Below the pieces are notes generated by a model. The model searched no databases, was not told the DNA's origin, and was given only the letters and a program-made list of their open reading frames with translations. The position numbers and the translations under genes were made by a program. This document shows, piece by piece, positions 39,000 to 48,147 of a stretch of DNA of 64,000 nucleotides. The number at the start of each line of letters is the position of its first letter. Position 1 is the stretch's first letter. Origin of the DNA: Sphingomonas sp. Leaf20 (GTDB lineage: Bacteria; Pseudomonadota; Alphaproteobacteria; Sphingomonadales; Sphingomonadaceae); assembly GCF_001421535.1 (NCBI RefSeq), contig NZ_LMKN01000001.1:1214267-1278266 (forward strand), read 5' to 3'.

Positions 39000-39620
39000 C
39001 TAGCGCATCACCGCCGAAACCCCGTCGAGCACGAACTGCACCGCCAGCGCCGCGAGCAGCACGCCGAGCAGCCGCGTGATCACCGCCTCGATCTTCGCCC
39101 CCAGGATCCGCATGATCGGCCCCGCCGCGAGCAGCGCAGCCAGCGTCAGCAGCAGGATCGTCACCATCGCGCCCAGCACGACGAGGCTGCGCTCGAGCCC
39201 GCTGTTGCGGCTCATCAACAGCATCACCGACGCGATCGACCCCGGCCCCGCGATCATCGGCATCGCCATCGGGAAGATCGAGACGTCCTCCGCCTCGGGG
39301 TCGCTCGCGACCTTGGCGGCGCGGTCCTCGCGGCGTTCGGTGCGCTTCTCGAACACCATCTCGAGCGCGATCAGGAACAGCATGATCCCGCCCGCGATCC
39401 GGAAGCTGGCCAGGCTGATCCCCAGCCCTTTGAGCAACGCCTCGCCGAACAGCGCGAACACGAACAGGATCGCCGCCGACACGCCGACCGCGCGGATCGC
39501 CATCGCGCGCTTCTGCGCCGCGGACGCGCTCGCCGACAGCCCGGCATAGATCGGCGCGCAGCCGGGCGGATCGATGACGACGAAGAACGTGATCAGCGAC
39601 GAGACGAACAGCTCGATCAC
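39000..39620 (-). CDS. MarC-family integral membrane protein
   Basis: 206 residues from a GTG at 39620. Six transmembrane segments with [18 protein letters not shown] at the N-terminus and [19 protein letters not shown] in the middle, both hallmark MarC/SnatA motifs. Members include amino-acid exporters, but MarC itself has no confirmed role. The GTG overlaps the folD stop as GTGA, so the two are translationally coupled. Confidence 0.88.
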   Translation of the reverse strand: MIELFVSSLITFFVVIDPPGCAPIYAGLSASASAAQKRAMAIRAVGVSAAILFVFALFGEALLKGLGISLASFRIAGGIMLFLIALEMVFEKRTERREDRAAKVASDPEAEDVSIFPMAMPMIAGPGSIASVMLLMSRNSGLERSLVVLGAMVTILLLTLAALLAAGPIMRILGAKIEAVITRLLGVLLAALAVQFVLDGVSAVMR

Positions 39621-40492
39621 AGCGCGGCCTCGTCGATCGCAACGCCCGCGCGGCGCCCGGCGGACACCAAAGTGTTGCGGAGCAGGCACGCGATCGTCAT
39701 CGGCCCGACGCCCCCCGGCACCGGCGTGATCGCGCCCGCGACCGCGACCGCGCTCGCAAAGTCGACATCGCCGACCAGCCCCGTCTCGGTCCGGTTGATA
39801 CCGACGTCGATCACCGTCGCGCCGGGCTTCAGCCAGTCGCCCTTGATCATTTCGGGAATGCCGACCGCCGCGACGACGATATCGGCACGGCGGACATGCG
39901 CGGGCACGTCCTTCGTCCGGCTGTGCACGACGCTCACGGTGCAGCTCTCGCGCAGCAGCAGCTGCGCCATCGGCTTGCCGACGATGTTCGACCGCCCGAC
40001 GACGACCGCCTCGAGCCCGCTCAGGCTCGGCAGCACGCTTTTCAGCAACAGCACGCAGCCGAACGGCGTGCACGGCACGAACCCCGGCAGCCCCGTCGCG
40101 AGCCGCCCCGCGTTGATCGGATGAAACCCGTCGACGTCCTTGTCGGGATCGATCGCCGCGATCACCGCCTGCTCGTCGATATGCCTGGGCAACGGCAGCT
40201 GCACGAGGATGCCGTCGATCGCGCGATCCGCGTTCAGCGTCGCGACGAGTGCCAGCAGCTGCTCGGCGGGGACGTCGGCGGGCAGCCGGTGCTCGATGCT
40301 CTCCATCCCCGCCTCGCGCGTCGCCTTGCCCTTCGACCGGACATAGACGCTGGACGCGGGATCCTCGCCGACCAGCACCACGGCGAGCCCGGGCGCACGC
40401 CCCGCCTCGGCCCGAAAGGCGGTGACGCCGTCTGCGATACGGGCCCTGAGGCCGGCGGCGAAGGCCTTGCCGTCGATGATGGTCGCGCTCAT
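39617..40492 (-). CDS. folD: Bifunctional methylenetetrahydrofolate dehydrogenase/cyclohydrolase
   Basis: 291 residues. Interconverts 5,10-methylene-, methenyl- and 10-formyl-THF in the cytoplasm. Family motifs: [17 protein letters not shown] with the catalytic Lys, [21 protein letters not shown] and [18 protein letters not shown], plus [15 protein letters not shown] near the end. Downstream of the DUF167 gene by 11 bp and coupled to marC. Confidence 0.96.
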   Translation of the reverse strand: MSATIIDGKAFAAGLRARIADGVTAFRAEAGRAPGLAVVLVGEDPASSVYVRSKGKATREAGMESIEHRLPADVPAEQLLALVATLNADRAIDGILVQLPLPRHIDEQAVIAAIDPDKDVDGFHPINAGRLATGLPGFVPCTPFGCVLLLKSVLPSLSGLEAVVVGRSNIVGKPMAQLLLRESCTVSVVHSRTKDVPAHVRRADIVVAAVGIPEMIKGDWLKPGATVIDVGINRTETGLVGDVDFASAVAVAGAITPVPGGVGPMTIACLLRNTLVSAGRRAGVAIDEAAL

Positions 40493-40503
40493 GCCCGCGG
40501 TCC

Positions 40504-40800
40504 TTAAAGACCGGCGGCGATTTCCGCCAGCGCGGGCGTGTCGCCGGCGACATGCAGGCGTTTGAGCCGCGCGGTCTCGCCCGCGACGATCCGCACCGCG
40601 CGTTTCGCCACGCCGAAGCGCTTGGCGACCAGCGCGATCAGCGCGGCATTCGCGGCGCCGTCGACGGGCGCCGCCGCGAGCCTTGCGGCAAGATGCTCGG
40701 GCGTCCCCGCCGTCAGCGCGTCCCGCCCGCCGCGCGGCGTCACGCGGACCGCGATCGCCAGGCCGCCGTCGACGGCGCGCCAGGCGGCGGGTTCGCTCAC
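40504..40800 (-). CDS. DUF167 (YggU-family) protein
   Basis: 98 residues from a GTG at 40800, which overlaps the yggT stop as GTGA. Core [15 protein letters not shown], then [34 protein letters not shown], fits YggU. Function unknown in any organism I can name. The yggT-DUF167 pairing is widespread, and here folD and marC follow closely on the same strand, so a four-gene operon is likely. Confidence 0.9.
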   Translation of the reverse strand: MSEPAAWRAVDGGLAIAVRVTPRGGRDALTAGTPEHLAARLAAAPVDGAANAALIALVAKRFGVAKRAVRIVAGETARLKRLHVAGDTPALAEIAAGL

Positions 40801-41099
40801 AGCGTCGGAGCGAGCAGGCTCTGCGCGATGTTGGGAACGACGATGTTCTGCAGGATGTAGAGGATCAGCAGCACGACGAGCGGCGACAGGTCGAGCGCAC
40901 CGAAATCGGGCAGGATCCGCCGGATCGGCCGGTACATCGGCTCGGTGATCCGCTGCAGCGCGTTCCACACCGACCGGACGAAATCGCTGTGCGTGTTGAT
41001 GACGTTGAACGCGATCAGCCACGACAGGATCGCCTGGATGACGATCACCCACCAGACGAGGTTGAGCAGCAACTGGACGATCTGAAGAAGGGCGAGCAA
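40797..41099 (-). CDS. YggT-family membrane protein
   Basis: 100 residues from a TTG at 41099 ([16 protein letters not shown]), chosen because GGAGA lies eight bases upstream; a longer frame to 41168 lacks a site. Two transmembrane helices with the YggT pattern [20 protein letters not shown] and [20 protein letters not shown]. Implicated in osmotic tolerance, cation uptake or cell division in various bacteria; role here unknown. It is the first gene of the yggT-DUF167-folD-marC set. Confidence 0.85.
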   Translation of the reverse strand: MLALLQIVQLLLNLVWWVIVIQAILSWLIAFNVINTHSDFVRSVWNALQRITEPMYRPIRRILPDFGALDLSPLVVLLILYILQNIVVPNIAQSLLAPTL

Positions 41100-41178
41100 G
41101 GCAAGGGTCTCCGCTGGTGTATCCCCGATATAAGGCAGCCGAACGACAACGAGAACCCCGCACCGCAAACACCCCGTC

Positions 41179-41592
41179 CGTCATCCTGACGAACGTCAGG
41201 ACCCAGAGCCAGGCGGCGTCACCCCCGTAACCCTGGGTCCCGGGTCAGGCCCAGGATGACGAAAGAAGAGCCCCCCTGCCCGAACCCCGTCATCCTGACG
41301 AAAGTCAGGATCCAGAGCCAAGCAGCGTCACCCCCGTAACCCTGGATCCTGGGTCAAGCCCAGGATGACGAAAGAAGAGCACCCCCCTGCCCCAACCCCG
41401 TCATCCTGACGAAAGTCAGGATCCAGAGCCAGGCAGCGTCACCCCCGTAACCCTGGATCCCGGATCAAGCCCGGGATGACGAAAGAAGAGCACCCCCCTG
41501 CCCCAACCCCGTCATCCTGACGAAAGTCAGGATCCAGAGCCAAGCAGCATCACCCCCGTAACCCTGGATCCTGGGTCAGGCCCAGGATGACG
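41179..41592. repeat. Alternating REP array (eight palindromes)
   Basis: Type A at 41179, 41288, 41399 and 41510 alternating with inverted type B at 41233, 41342, 41453 and 41564; period 109-111 bp. Linkers are near identical (GCAGCGTCACCCCCGTAACC). It fills the 504-bp gap upstream of yggT and downstream of argB. Confidence 0.9.
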
Positions 41593-41603
41593 GAAGAGTG
41601 ACC

Positions 41604-42521
41604 CTACCGCGCGCCGCCCTTCGCGCTCACCAGCGTGCCTGCGCCCTGCTTCGTGAAGATCTCGAGCAGCATCGCGTGCGGGACGCGCCCGTCGATGATC
41701 ACCGCCGCGTCGACCCCCGATCCGACCGCGGCGACGCACGTCTCGAGTTTCGGGATCATCCCGCCCGTGATCGTCCCGTCGGCGCGCAGCTCGGCGATCT
41801 TCGCCGGATCCAGATCGGTCAGCAGCTCGCCCTGCTTGTCGAGCACGCCGACCACGTCGGTCAGCAGGAAGAACCGCGCCGCGCCCATCGCCGCGGCGAT
41901 CGCGCCCGCCATCGTGTCGGCGTTGATGTTGTACGTATGCCCGTCCGCACCGATCCCGATCGGCGCGATCACCGGGATGATGTCCGCCTTGATCAGCGTG
42001 TCGAGGATCGTCCGATCGACCGCGATCGGCTCGCCGACGAACCCCAGGTCCACATGCCGCTCGATCCCCTGCAGCTTGTCGGGCTCGCGCCCGTGCCCGA
42101 CCTTCTGCGCGAGGACGAGGCCGGCGTCCTTCCCCGAGATCCCGACCGCGCGGCCGCCCGCCTGGCCGATCCAGCCGACGATTTCCTTGTTGATCGAACC
42201 CGCCAGCACCATTTCGGCGATCTGCGCGGTCTCCGCATCGGTCACGCGCAGCCCGTCGACGAACCGCGATTCGACGCCCAGCCGCTTGAGCATCGCGCCG
42301 ATCTGCGGCCCGCCGCCATGCACCACGACCGGGTTGATCCCGACCGCCTTCAGCAACACCATGTCCTCGGCGAAATCGCGCTGCAGCTCGGGATCGCCCA
42401 TCGCGTGGCCGCCATATTTCACGACGAAGGTCTTGCCGGCATAACGCTGCAGATAGGGCAGCGCCTCGGTCAGCGTCTCGGCCTTGGCGAGCAGGGCGGG
42501 ATCGGGCGTATGATCGGTCAT
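41604..42521 (-). CDS. argB: Acetylglutamate kinase
   Basis: 305 residues. Phosphorylates N-acetylglutamate, second step of arginine synthesis. Motifs: [52 protein letters not shown] and [21 protein letters not shown]. No other arg gene is adjacent. Length suits the family. An upstream REP pair at 42580-42661 separates it from the queuosine transporter. Confidence 0.96.
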   Translation of the reverse strand: MTDHTPDPALLAKAETLTEALPYLQRYAGKTFVVKYGGHAMGDPELQRDFAEDMVLLKAVGINPVVVHGGGPQIGAMLKRLGVESRFVDGLRVTDAETAQIAEMVLAGSINKEIVGWIGQAGGRAVGISGKDAGLVLAQKVGHGREPDKLQGIERHVDLGFVGEPIAVDRTILDTLIKADIIPVIAPIGIGADGHTYNINADTMAGAIAAAMGAARFFLLTDVVGVLDKQGELLTDLDPAKIAELRADGTITGGMIPKLETCVAAVGSGVDAAVIIDGRVPHAMLLEIFTKQGAGTLVSAKGGAR

Positions 42522-42579
42522 CGCGCCCCCTTAGCCAGTGCGAGGGGTTAGCGAAAGCAGGACCGCGCATCGCCAACTC

Positions 42580-42661
42580 CGTCATCCTGACGAAAGTCAG
42601 GATCCAGGGTTACGGGCGGTGTCCTCCATGGCTCTGGATCCCGACGTTCGTCAGGATGACG
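42580..42661. repeat. REP-like palindrome pair
   Basis: Type A (42580-42607) and an inverted copy (42634-42661) separated by GGTTACGGGCGGTGT. The inverted copy ends seven bases before the stop codon of the transporter gene. Confidence 0.85.
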
Positions 42662-42668
42662 GACCGCG

Positions 42669-43325
42669 TCAGACCCGGTCGAGCCGCCGCCCCAGCCCCA
42701 CGAAGAACGTGATCATGAACGGCACCAGCACGATCGACAGCACGACCTTGGTCAGCATCTGCCCCTCCATCAGCGCGAGGATCGGGCGTTCGCCGAGGAA
42801 CGAGATCGTGATGAACAGGATCGTGTCGATCACCTGCGACACGATGCTCGCGATCATCCCGCGCAGCCACACCAGCTTGCCCGCGCCGCTCCCGACCTGC
42901 CCCGACAGCTTGGCGAAGATCAGCACGTTGAGCGTCTGCGAGATGCCGTAGGAGATCAGCCCCGCGATCATCATCCGCGAACTCTGCCCGACGACGATGG
43001 GGAACGCCTCGATCGCGGGCGGGTACATCCCCGGATCGTGCGGCAGCGCGAGCACGAGGTGGATCAGCGCGGCCGACACCAGCAAGGGGATGAACCCCAG
43101 CCGCACGAGGAACGTCGCGGTGTTCTGCCCGTGCAGCTCGGAGATCGCGCTGCTCAGCACGACGAGCAGCAGAAACCCGAAGATCCCCGCCTCGACCGCG
43201 AGCGGCCCGAGCGCGACCTGCTTCACCCCCAGCACGCCGGCGATGCACACCATGCCGCCGTAAAGGACCGAGAAGACGAAGAGCGAGCGCGGAAAGGCGG
43301 GCGCCGGATTGGGGGGGATAGTCAT
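42669..43325 (-). CDS. Queuosine precursor transporter (YhhQ/DUF165 family)
   Basis: 218 residues from the ATG at 43325 (MTIPPNPAPAF). About six transmembrane segments with VKQVALGPLAVEAGIFGFLLLVVLSSAISE and GISQTLNVLIFAKLSG, ending SIVLVPFMITFFVGLGRR. The family imports queuosine precursors such as preQ0/preQ1, and this fits a Q-requiring organism; queG is also in the window. It is divergent from the nucleoside transporter with 142 bp between. Confidence 0.85.
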   Translation of the reverse strand: MTIPPNPAPAFPRSLFVFSVLYGGMVCIAGVLGVKQVALGPLAVEAGIFGFLLLVVLSSAISELHGQNTATFLVRLGFIPLLVSAALIHLVLALPHDPGMYPPAIEAFPIVVGQSSRMMIAGLISYGISQTLNVLIFAKLSGQVGSGAGKLVWLRGMIASIVSQVIDTILFITISFLGERPILALMEGQMLTKVVLSIVLVPFMITFFVGLGRRLDRV

Positions 43326-43467
43326 CGCGCGGGACGCTAGCGAAAACACGCGCGGCGTCAAACACCTCCCCGCAATTCACTGGCGACGACCATCCTCCCG
43401 TGTCATGTCGCTCGCTTGCGCTGCCGGGGGGCCGCGTGTGACATTCGAAAAGAGCGCAAGGGCGTCC

Positions 43468-44733
43468 ATGGAAAGATTAGTCATCGGCCTTGCCGGCATC
43501 GCCGTCATCCTCGGCATCGCGGTGCTGCTCTCGAGCGACCGCCGCGCGATCCGGCTGCGGATCGTCGGCGCCGCGTTCGCGCTCCAGGCGGGCATCGCGA
43601 TCCTCGTGCTCTATTCGAGCTTCGGCAAGGTCGTGCTCGGCAGCATGTCGGGCGGCGTCGCCAACCTGCTCGGCTATTCGCAAAAGGGCACCGAATTCCT
43701 GTTCGGCAAGATGGCGACCCCCGAGATTGGCGGCCAAAGCTTCGCGATCGCCGCGCTCCCCGTCATCATCTTCTTCGCCAGCCTCGTCTCGATCCTCTAT
43801 TATCTCGGCATCATGCAGTTCGTCGTGCGCTGGGTCGGCGGCGGCATCGAGAAGGTGATCGGCGTGTCGAAGGTCGAATCGCTCTGCGCGGCGGCGAACA
43901 TCTTCGTCGGCCAGAGCGAATCGCCGCTCGTCATCCGCCCCTATCTCGCCGGCCTCACCCCGGCGCAGCTCTTCACCGTGATGACCAGCGGGATGGCGGG
44001 CGTCGCGGGGACGATCCTCGCGGCCTATGCCTCGATGGGGATCCGCATCGACTATCTGCTCGCCGCCAGCTTCATGGCCGCGCCCGGCGGGATCCTGATG
44101 GCGAAGATCATCATGCCCGACCGCGTCACGCCGCCCGAGGGCGAACTCGCGCTCGGCGACCTGCCCGGTGAATCCTCCGCGGGCGAACCCATGCCGCAGG
44201 CGACGCATGACGAGGAAAAGCCCGCCAACCTGATCATGGCCGCGGCGCAGGGCGCACAGACCGGCGTCCGCCTCGCGGTCGCGGTCGGCGCGATGGTGCT
44301 GGCGTTCGTCGCGCTGGTCGCGCTCGCCAACGGCCTGCTCGGCGGGCTCGGCAACATGATCGGGCTGCCGGGGCTGAGCTTCCAGGGTCTGCTCGGCTAT
44401 GTCTTCGCGCCGATCATGTTCCTCTTGAACGTGCCGTGGAGCGAGGCGGGGATCGCCGGCGGGCTGTTCGGGCAGAAGATCGTGCTGAACGAATTCGTCG
44501 CCTATATCTCGCTCGGCACGCAGACGGGGCTCAGCCCGCGGACGATCGCGGTGATCACCTTCTCGCTGTGCGGCTTCGCCAATTTCTCGTCGATCGCGAT
44601 CCAGATGGCGGTGACGGGCAGCCTCGCCCCCAACCAGCGCCCGATGATCGCCAAACTCGGCCTCCGCGCGCTCGCCGCCGGCAGCCTCGCGAACCTCATG
44701 TCCGCCGCGCTGGCCGGCCTCCTGATCAGCTAA
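43468..44733 (+). CDS. Concentrative nucleoside transporter (NupC family)
   Basis: 421 residues with eight to ten transmembrane helices. Typical CNT motifs: IFVGQSESPLVIRPYLAG, SGMAGVAGTILAAYASMGI, AAPGGILMAKIIMPD and NEFVAYISLGTQTGLSPRT. Imports nucleosides by cation symport. The start is preceded by AGGGCGTCC. It stands alone, converging on the fasciclin gene across a repeat array. Confidence 0.92.
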   Translation: MERLVIGLAGIAVILGIAVLLSSDRRAIRLRIVGAAFALQAGIAILVLYSSFGKVVLGSMSGGVANLLGYSQKGTEFLFGKMATPEIGGQSFAIAALPVIIFFASLVSILYYLGIMQFVVRWVGGGIEKVIGVSKVESLCAAANIFVGQSESPLVIRPYLAGLTPAQLFTVMTSGMAGVAGTILAAYASMGIRIDYLLAASFMAAPGGILMAKIIMPDRVTPPEGELALGDLPGESSAGEPMPQATHDEEKPANLIMAAAQGAQTGVRLAVAVGAMVLAFVALVALANGLLGGLGNMIGLPGLSFQGLLGYVFAPIMFLLNVPWSEAGIAGGLFGQKIVLNEFVAYISLGTQTGLSPRTIAVITFSLCGFANFSSIAIQMAVTGSLAPNQRPMIAKLGLRALAAGSLANLMSAALAGLLIS

Positions 44734-44740
44734 AAACCCC

Positions 44741-45163
44741 CGTCATCCTGACGAAAGTCAGGACCCAGAGCCAAGCGGCGACACGCCCGTGACCCTGGGT
44801 CCCGGGTCAAGCCCGGGATGACGGCGAGCGGCAAACCCCTCTCCCCCCGGGGGAGAGGGAGGGGCCCACGCAAAGCGTGGGAGGGTGAGGGCACGCGAGG
44901 CCCCCCACCCGTCATCCTGACGAAAGTCAGGATCCAGAGCCAAGCAGCGCCACGCACCGTAACCCTGGATCCTGGGTCAAGCCCAGGATGACGAGGAGCG
45001 GCAAACCCCTCTCCCCTTGGGGGAGAGGGAGGGGCCCACGCGAAGCGTGGGAGGGTGAGGGCACGTGAGGCCCCCCACCCGTCATCCTGACGAAAGTCAG
45101 GACCCAGAGCCAAGCAGCGCCACGCGCCGTAACCCTGGATCCTGGGTCAAGCCCAGGATGACG
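44741..45163. repeat. Mixed REP array with long GAGAGGGAGG palindromes
   Basis: Three type A/B pairs (A at 44741, 44910, 45080; B at 44795, 44965, 45135) alternate with two copies of another palindrome (44833-44895 and 45003-45065: AAACCCCTCTCCCC, AGAGGGAGGGGCCC, AGCGTGGGAGGGTGAGGGC). The unit period is about 170 bp. A related copy of the second palindrome is at 57541. Confidence 0.85.
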
Positions 45164-45215
45164 GCGAGGGGCGCACACATCCCCCACCCCCGTCACCCCG
45201 CCAGCGCAGCGCGCG

Positions 45216-45770
45216 TTACGGCAGCATCACCGTGTCGATCACGTGGATCATGCCGTTCGACTGGCGCACATTGGCGATCGTGATCCGCCCCTTGTGCCCC
45301 TTGCCGTCCATGATCCCCCAGCCGCTTCCCGACTTCGCGAACATCAGCGGCTCGCCCTGCACCGTCGTATAGCTGGCCGTCCCGCCATCCGCCTTCGCCT
45401 TGGCGGCGATGTCGGCCGCGGTGATCGTCCCCGGCACGACGTGATAGGTCAGCACGCCCGCCAGCTGCGCCTTGTTCTCGGGCTTGAGCAGCGTGTCGAC
45501 GGTCCCCGCGGGCAGCTTCTTGAACGCGGCATTGGTCGGCGCGAAGACCGTGAACGGCCCCGGACCCGACAGCGTCTCGACCAGGTCGGCGGCCTTGACC
45601 GCGGCGACCAGTGTCGTGTGATCCTTCGAATTGATCGCATTGTCGACGATCGTCTTGGTCGGGTACATCGCGGCGCCGCCGACCATCGGGTTGGTCTGCG
45701 CGGCGACGAGCGCGGTGCCGCCGACGGCGATAGCGGCGGCAACGATCGTCGTACGGAACATGGGGGTCAT
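45216..45770 (-). CDS. Fasciclin-domain secreted protein
   Basis: 184 residues from the ATG at 45770 with GGAGAGATGTGCC ahead. Signal peptide TTIVAAAIAVGGTALVAAQT. The fasciclin domain runs from about residue 45 to the end: DHTTLVAAVKAADLVETLSG, GPFTVFAPTNAAFKKLPAG, VLTYHVVPGTITAADI and IHVIDTVMLP. Such proteins act in cell adhesion or matrix contact outside the cell. It lies 85 bp downstream of the DapF-like gene. Confidence 0.92.
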   Translation of the reverse strand: MTPMFRTTIVAAAIAVGGTALVAAQTNPMVGGAAMYPTKTIVDNAINSKDHTTLVAAVKAADLVETLSGPGPFTVFAPTNAAFKKLPAGTVDTLLKPENKAQLAGVLTYHVVPGTITAADIAAKAKADGGTASYTTVQGEPLMFAKSGSGWGIMDGKGHKGRITIANVRQSNGMIHVIDTVMLP

Positions 45771-45855
45771 GGCACATCTCTCCTGATCGGCGCCGATGAT
45801 CCGGCTGCCGCGGCGAAGATACGGCCACCCGGACCGCAACGATGCACGCGCTTCC

Positions 45856-46818
45856 TTACATTGGGTTGCGCAATGTTTCCCAGGCGGCAATTTCCTCGTC
45901 ATGTCGCTGCGTGATCACCAGGTCGCGCGTGCCCGACTCCACGCCCGACTCGCCGGACTCGAGATCGACCGTCACCGACCCGCTCCATTCGACCGTCGCA
46001 TTCCCCGACAGCGTCACCATGCCGTCCGCGCCCGCCTCGGCGCGCACCAGCCCGCCGCGGTTGAACACCGTCGTCGGCGTGTCGTACGCGATCCGCCCCG
46101 TCAGGCACGCGGCAAAGGTCGACGCCGCCATCGCGCTGCCGCAACTGTCGGTCAGCCCGACGCCGCGCTCGTGCGTGCGGACGAACAGATCGGTCCCGCG
46201 CAGCTCGACAAAGCTTACATTGGCGCGGTTGGGCAGCCAGTCGGGCGCCGCCTCGCAGGCCTCGCCGACGCGGACCAGTTCGGCATCGTCGACCGCCTCG
46301 ACGAACGCGACCAGATGCGGGTTGGGCATCGCCACCGCGGTGAACGCGCGCGTCGACGGCAGCCCGGCGAGCGGCGTCTCGACGATCTTCTGCGCATCCA
46401 CGTGCATCGGCCACGCGGCAACGTCGAGCGACGCGGGGCCGGCGGTCTCGCGCACCGTGAACACGCCCGGCGCGATGTCGCGGTCGCGCGCGACGACCGC
46501 CTCGCTCGTCTTGAGCCGCGCGGTCGCATGGTCGAGCCCGGTCGCGGCAAAGCCCGCGCGCGCGACGCAGCGCAGCCCGTTGAGGCACGTCTCCGATTCG
46601 CTCCCGTCCGAATTGAACATCCGCATCCCGAACGCCCGTGCGCCGTCATCGTCGCCAGCGGTCAGGAGCAGCAGCCCGTCGCCGCCGACCGGCCCCGCGC
46701 GATCCGCGAGCGCGCGCGCAACGCACGCCCAGTCCGCATCGCCCAGCGACAGCGCACGCGCGTCGATCAGCGGGAAATCGTTGCCGGAGCCATGACATTT
46801 GATCAGATCGAAGCGCAT
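45856..46818 (-). CDS. Diaminopimelate epimerase-like protein with altered active-site motifs
   Basis: 320 residues. The fold signature is clear: MRFDLIKCHGSGNDFPLID, MRMFNSDGSESETC, PNPHLVAFV and FNRGGLVRA. Both catalytic Cys positions keep a Cys (Cys78, Cys226), but the motifs differ: CLNGLRC replaces CGNGxRC, and ERGVGLTDSCGSA replaces ERGxGETxxCGTG, so the substrate-binding Glu is a Leu. A C-terminal tail of about 25 residues (TQRHDEEIAAWETLRNPM) is extra. It could be a DAP epimerase variant or an isomerase of another substrate. The first 16 bases overlap the upstream DUF6456 gene. Confidence 0.75.
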   Translation of the reverse strand: MRFDLIKCHGSGNDFPLIDARALSLGDADWACVARALADRAGPVGGDGLLLLTAGDDDGARAFGMRMFNSDGSESETCLNGLRCVARAGFAATGLDHATARLKTSEAVVARDRDIAPGVFTVRETAGPASLDVAAWPMHVDAQKIVETPLAGLPSTRAFTAVAMPNPHLVAFVEAVDDAELVRVGEACEAAPDWLPNRANVSFVELRGTDLFVRTHERGVGLTDSCGSAMAASTFAACLTGRIAYDTPTTVFNRGGLVRAEAGADGMVTLSGNATVEWSGSVTVDLESGESGVESGTRDLVITQRHDEEIAAWETLRNPM

Positions 46819-47420
46819 GCCGCGCCCTTAACCGCGTCGCTCCGCAAAGGCGAGCCGCGCCCCCCATCCCCGCCCTCATAATGCCCGCCTTCATAATGCC
46901 CGCCTTCATAATGCGTCGCCAGCCGGTCGAGCGCGAGCGTCAGCACGACGCGCCCCGCGCGCGCGGGCCAGGACAGCGCCCGTTCCGCCGCGGGCAGCCC
47001 CTCGCCCGCGCACACCACGCGCCACAAGATGTCCGCAAGCCCCGGCCCCGCCGCCGCGATCGCCGCATCGAACCGCCGCTTCGCCGCGATCTGCGCGCTG
47101 GTCGGGTCGAGCGCGTCCTGCCCGCCGCCATCGACGCGCGGCGTCCAGCGCATCGTCACGCTCGGCGCGATCGACGCGGTCTCGTACGCCGCGCGCAACC
47201 GCTCGCCCGCCGCATAGTGCCGCGCGTCGATCAGCCCGCGCGACCGCAGCCAGGTCAGCGGCGACTCCGCCCGGTTGACCGTGACGCTCCGCCCGCCCCG
47301 CGCGACACCTTCGCTCTGCACCTCCCGCTCGACCACCCTGTCAGCGTCCCGCTCACCTTCCCTGTCAGGCTCCCGCCGCATGCCCTGCCCGTCGATCGCG
47401 ACCTCGATCAGCTCCTGCAT
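46803..47420 (-). CDS. DUF6456-domain protein
   Basis: 205 residues. The DUF6456 region (about 50-175) reads SPLTWLRSRGLIDARHYAAGE, APSVTMRWTP and QIAAKRRFDAAIAAAGPGLAD, then LPAAERALSWPARAGRVVLT, a helix pattern that looks like a DNA-binding module. The C-terminus has three HYEGG repeats encoded by a 15-bp tandem repeat. Function is unknown; related proteins occur across alphaproteobacteria. It is divergent from the XRE regulator and overlaps the DapF-like gene by 16 bp. Confidence 0.82.
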   Translation of the reverse strand: MQELIEVAIDGQGMRREPDREGERDADRVVEREVQSEGVARGGRSVTVNRAESPLTWLRSRGLIDARHYAAGERLRAAYETASIAPSVTMRWTPRVDGGGQDALDPTSAQIAAKRRFDAAIAAAGPGLADILWRVVCAGEGLPAAERALSWPARAGRVVLTLALDRLATHYEGGHYEGGHYEGGDGGRGSPLRSDAVKGAACASI

Positions 47421-47441
47421 GCGCCGCCCCTTTCCATTTGC

Positions 47442-47468
47442 CGAATATGGTTTTCTTTGCCATATTCG
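47442..47468. promoter_or_regulatory. Palindromic putative operator between DUF6456 and XRE genes
   Basis: CGAATATGG and CCATATTCG form a perfect 9-bp inverted repeat separated by 9 bases (TTTTCTTTG). It lies 22 bp upstream of the DUF6456 start and 59 bp upstream of the regulator start, in an AT-rich spacer. The position fits autoregulation of the XRE gene and control of both directions. Confidence 0.6.
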
Positions 47469-47526
47469 ATCAGAAAATGCAAGCGAAACTAACCTGTTTG
47501 GTTTGTACAAGCGACGGAGCCTGTCG

Positions 47527-48090
47527 ATGATCACTGCTATCCGTGCCGTCCGCCGTGCCAAGGGGCTGACGCTCGACGATGTCGCAAGGCGTTGCGATCC
47601 CCCGACAACCGCGCAGACGATCGGCCGGCTCGAGACGGGGACGCGGACCGTTTCGGTCGGCTGGCTCAACCGGATCGCCGCCGCGCTCGACGTCGCCACG
47701 GTCGATCTCGTCACGATGCCCGAACGCGCCGATCTGCCCGTGGTCGCGATCCTGGATTCGACGGGAATACAGGCGCCTACGCGTCCCAACCTCGCTACGC
47801 CGCCACAGGCTGCGCCGGGTCAGGTCGCGCTGACCGTCGCGGCCGGGATCGGCGATTATCGTGCGGGCGACGTACTCTGGTGCACCACGCTCGCGCCCGC
47901 CGAGTTCGACACCGCGCTCTACCGCGACGTGCTCGTCCCGCGCCCCGCAGGCCGCTTCGCCTTTGGCCGGCTCGTTGCGATAACCGACGGCAGCGCCACG
48001 ATTATTCCGCCCGGCCACGGCACCGAACCGCAGACGATCGACCGCCCCGTCTGGATCGCGCGCGCGGTCCGCCTGATCCGCGAACTCTGA
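47527..48090 (+). CDS. XRE-family transcriptional regulator
   Basis: 187 residues from the ATG at 47527. The helix-turn-helix is at residues 1-60: MITAIRAVRRAKGLTLDDVA, TTAQTIGRLETGTRTVSVGWL, NRIAAALDV. The C-terminal domain (about 90-187) carries AGDVLWCTTLAPAEFDT and YRDVLVPRPAGRFAFGRLVA and resembles the beta-barrel of LexA/S24-like proteins, but no Ser-Lys dyad is evident, so it probably senses a ligand rather than cleaving itself. Divergent from DUF6456 with a palindrome between. Confidence 0.82.
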   Translation: MITAIRAVRRAKGLTLDDVARRCDPPTTAQTIGRLETGTRTVSVGWLNRIAAALDVATVDLVTMPERADLPVVAILDSTGIQAPTRPNLATPPQAAPGQVALTVAAGIGDYRAGDVLWCTTLAPAEFDTALYRDVLVPRPAGRFAFGRLVAITDGSATIIPPGHGTEPQTIDRPVWIARAVRLIREL

Positions 48091-48147
48091 TTCCTCGCGG
48101 CCGATTCGTCCGTTGACGCCCCCCCGCCCCCGGCCCATCGCTGGCGC

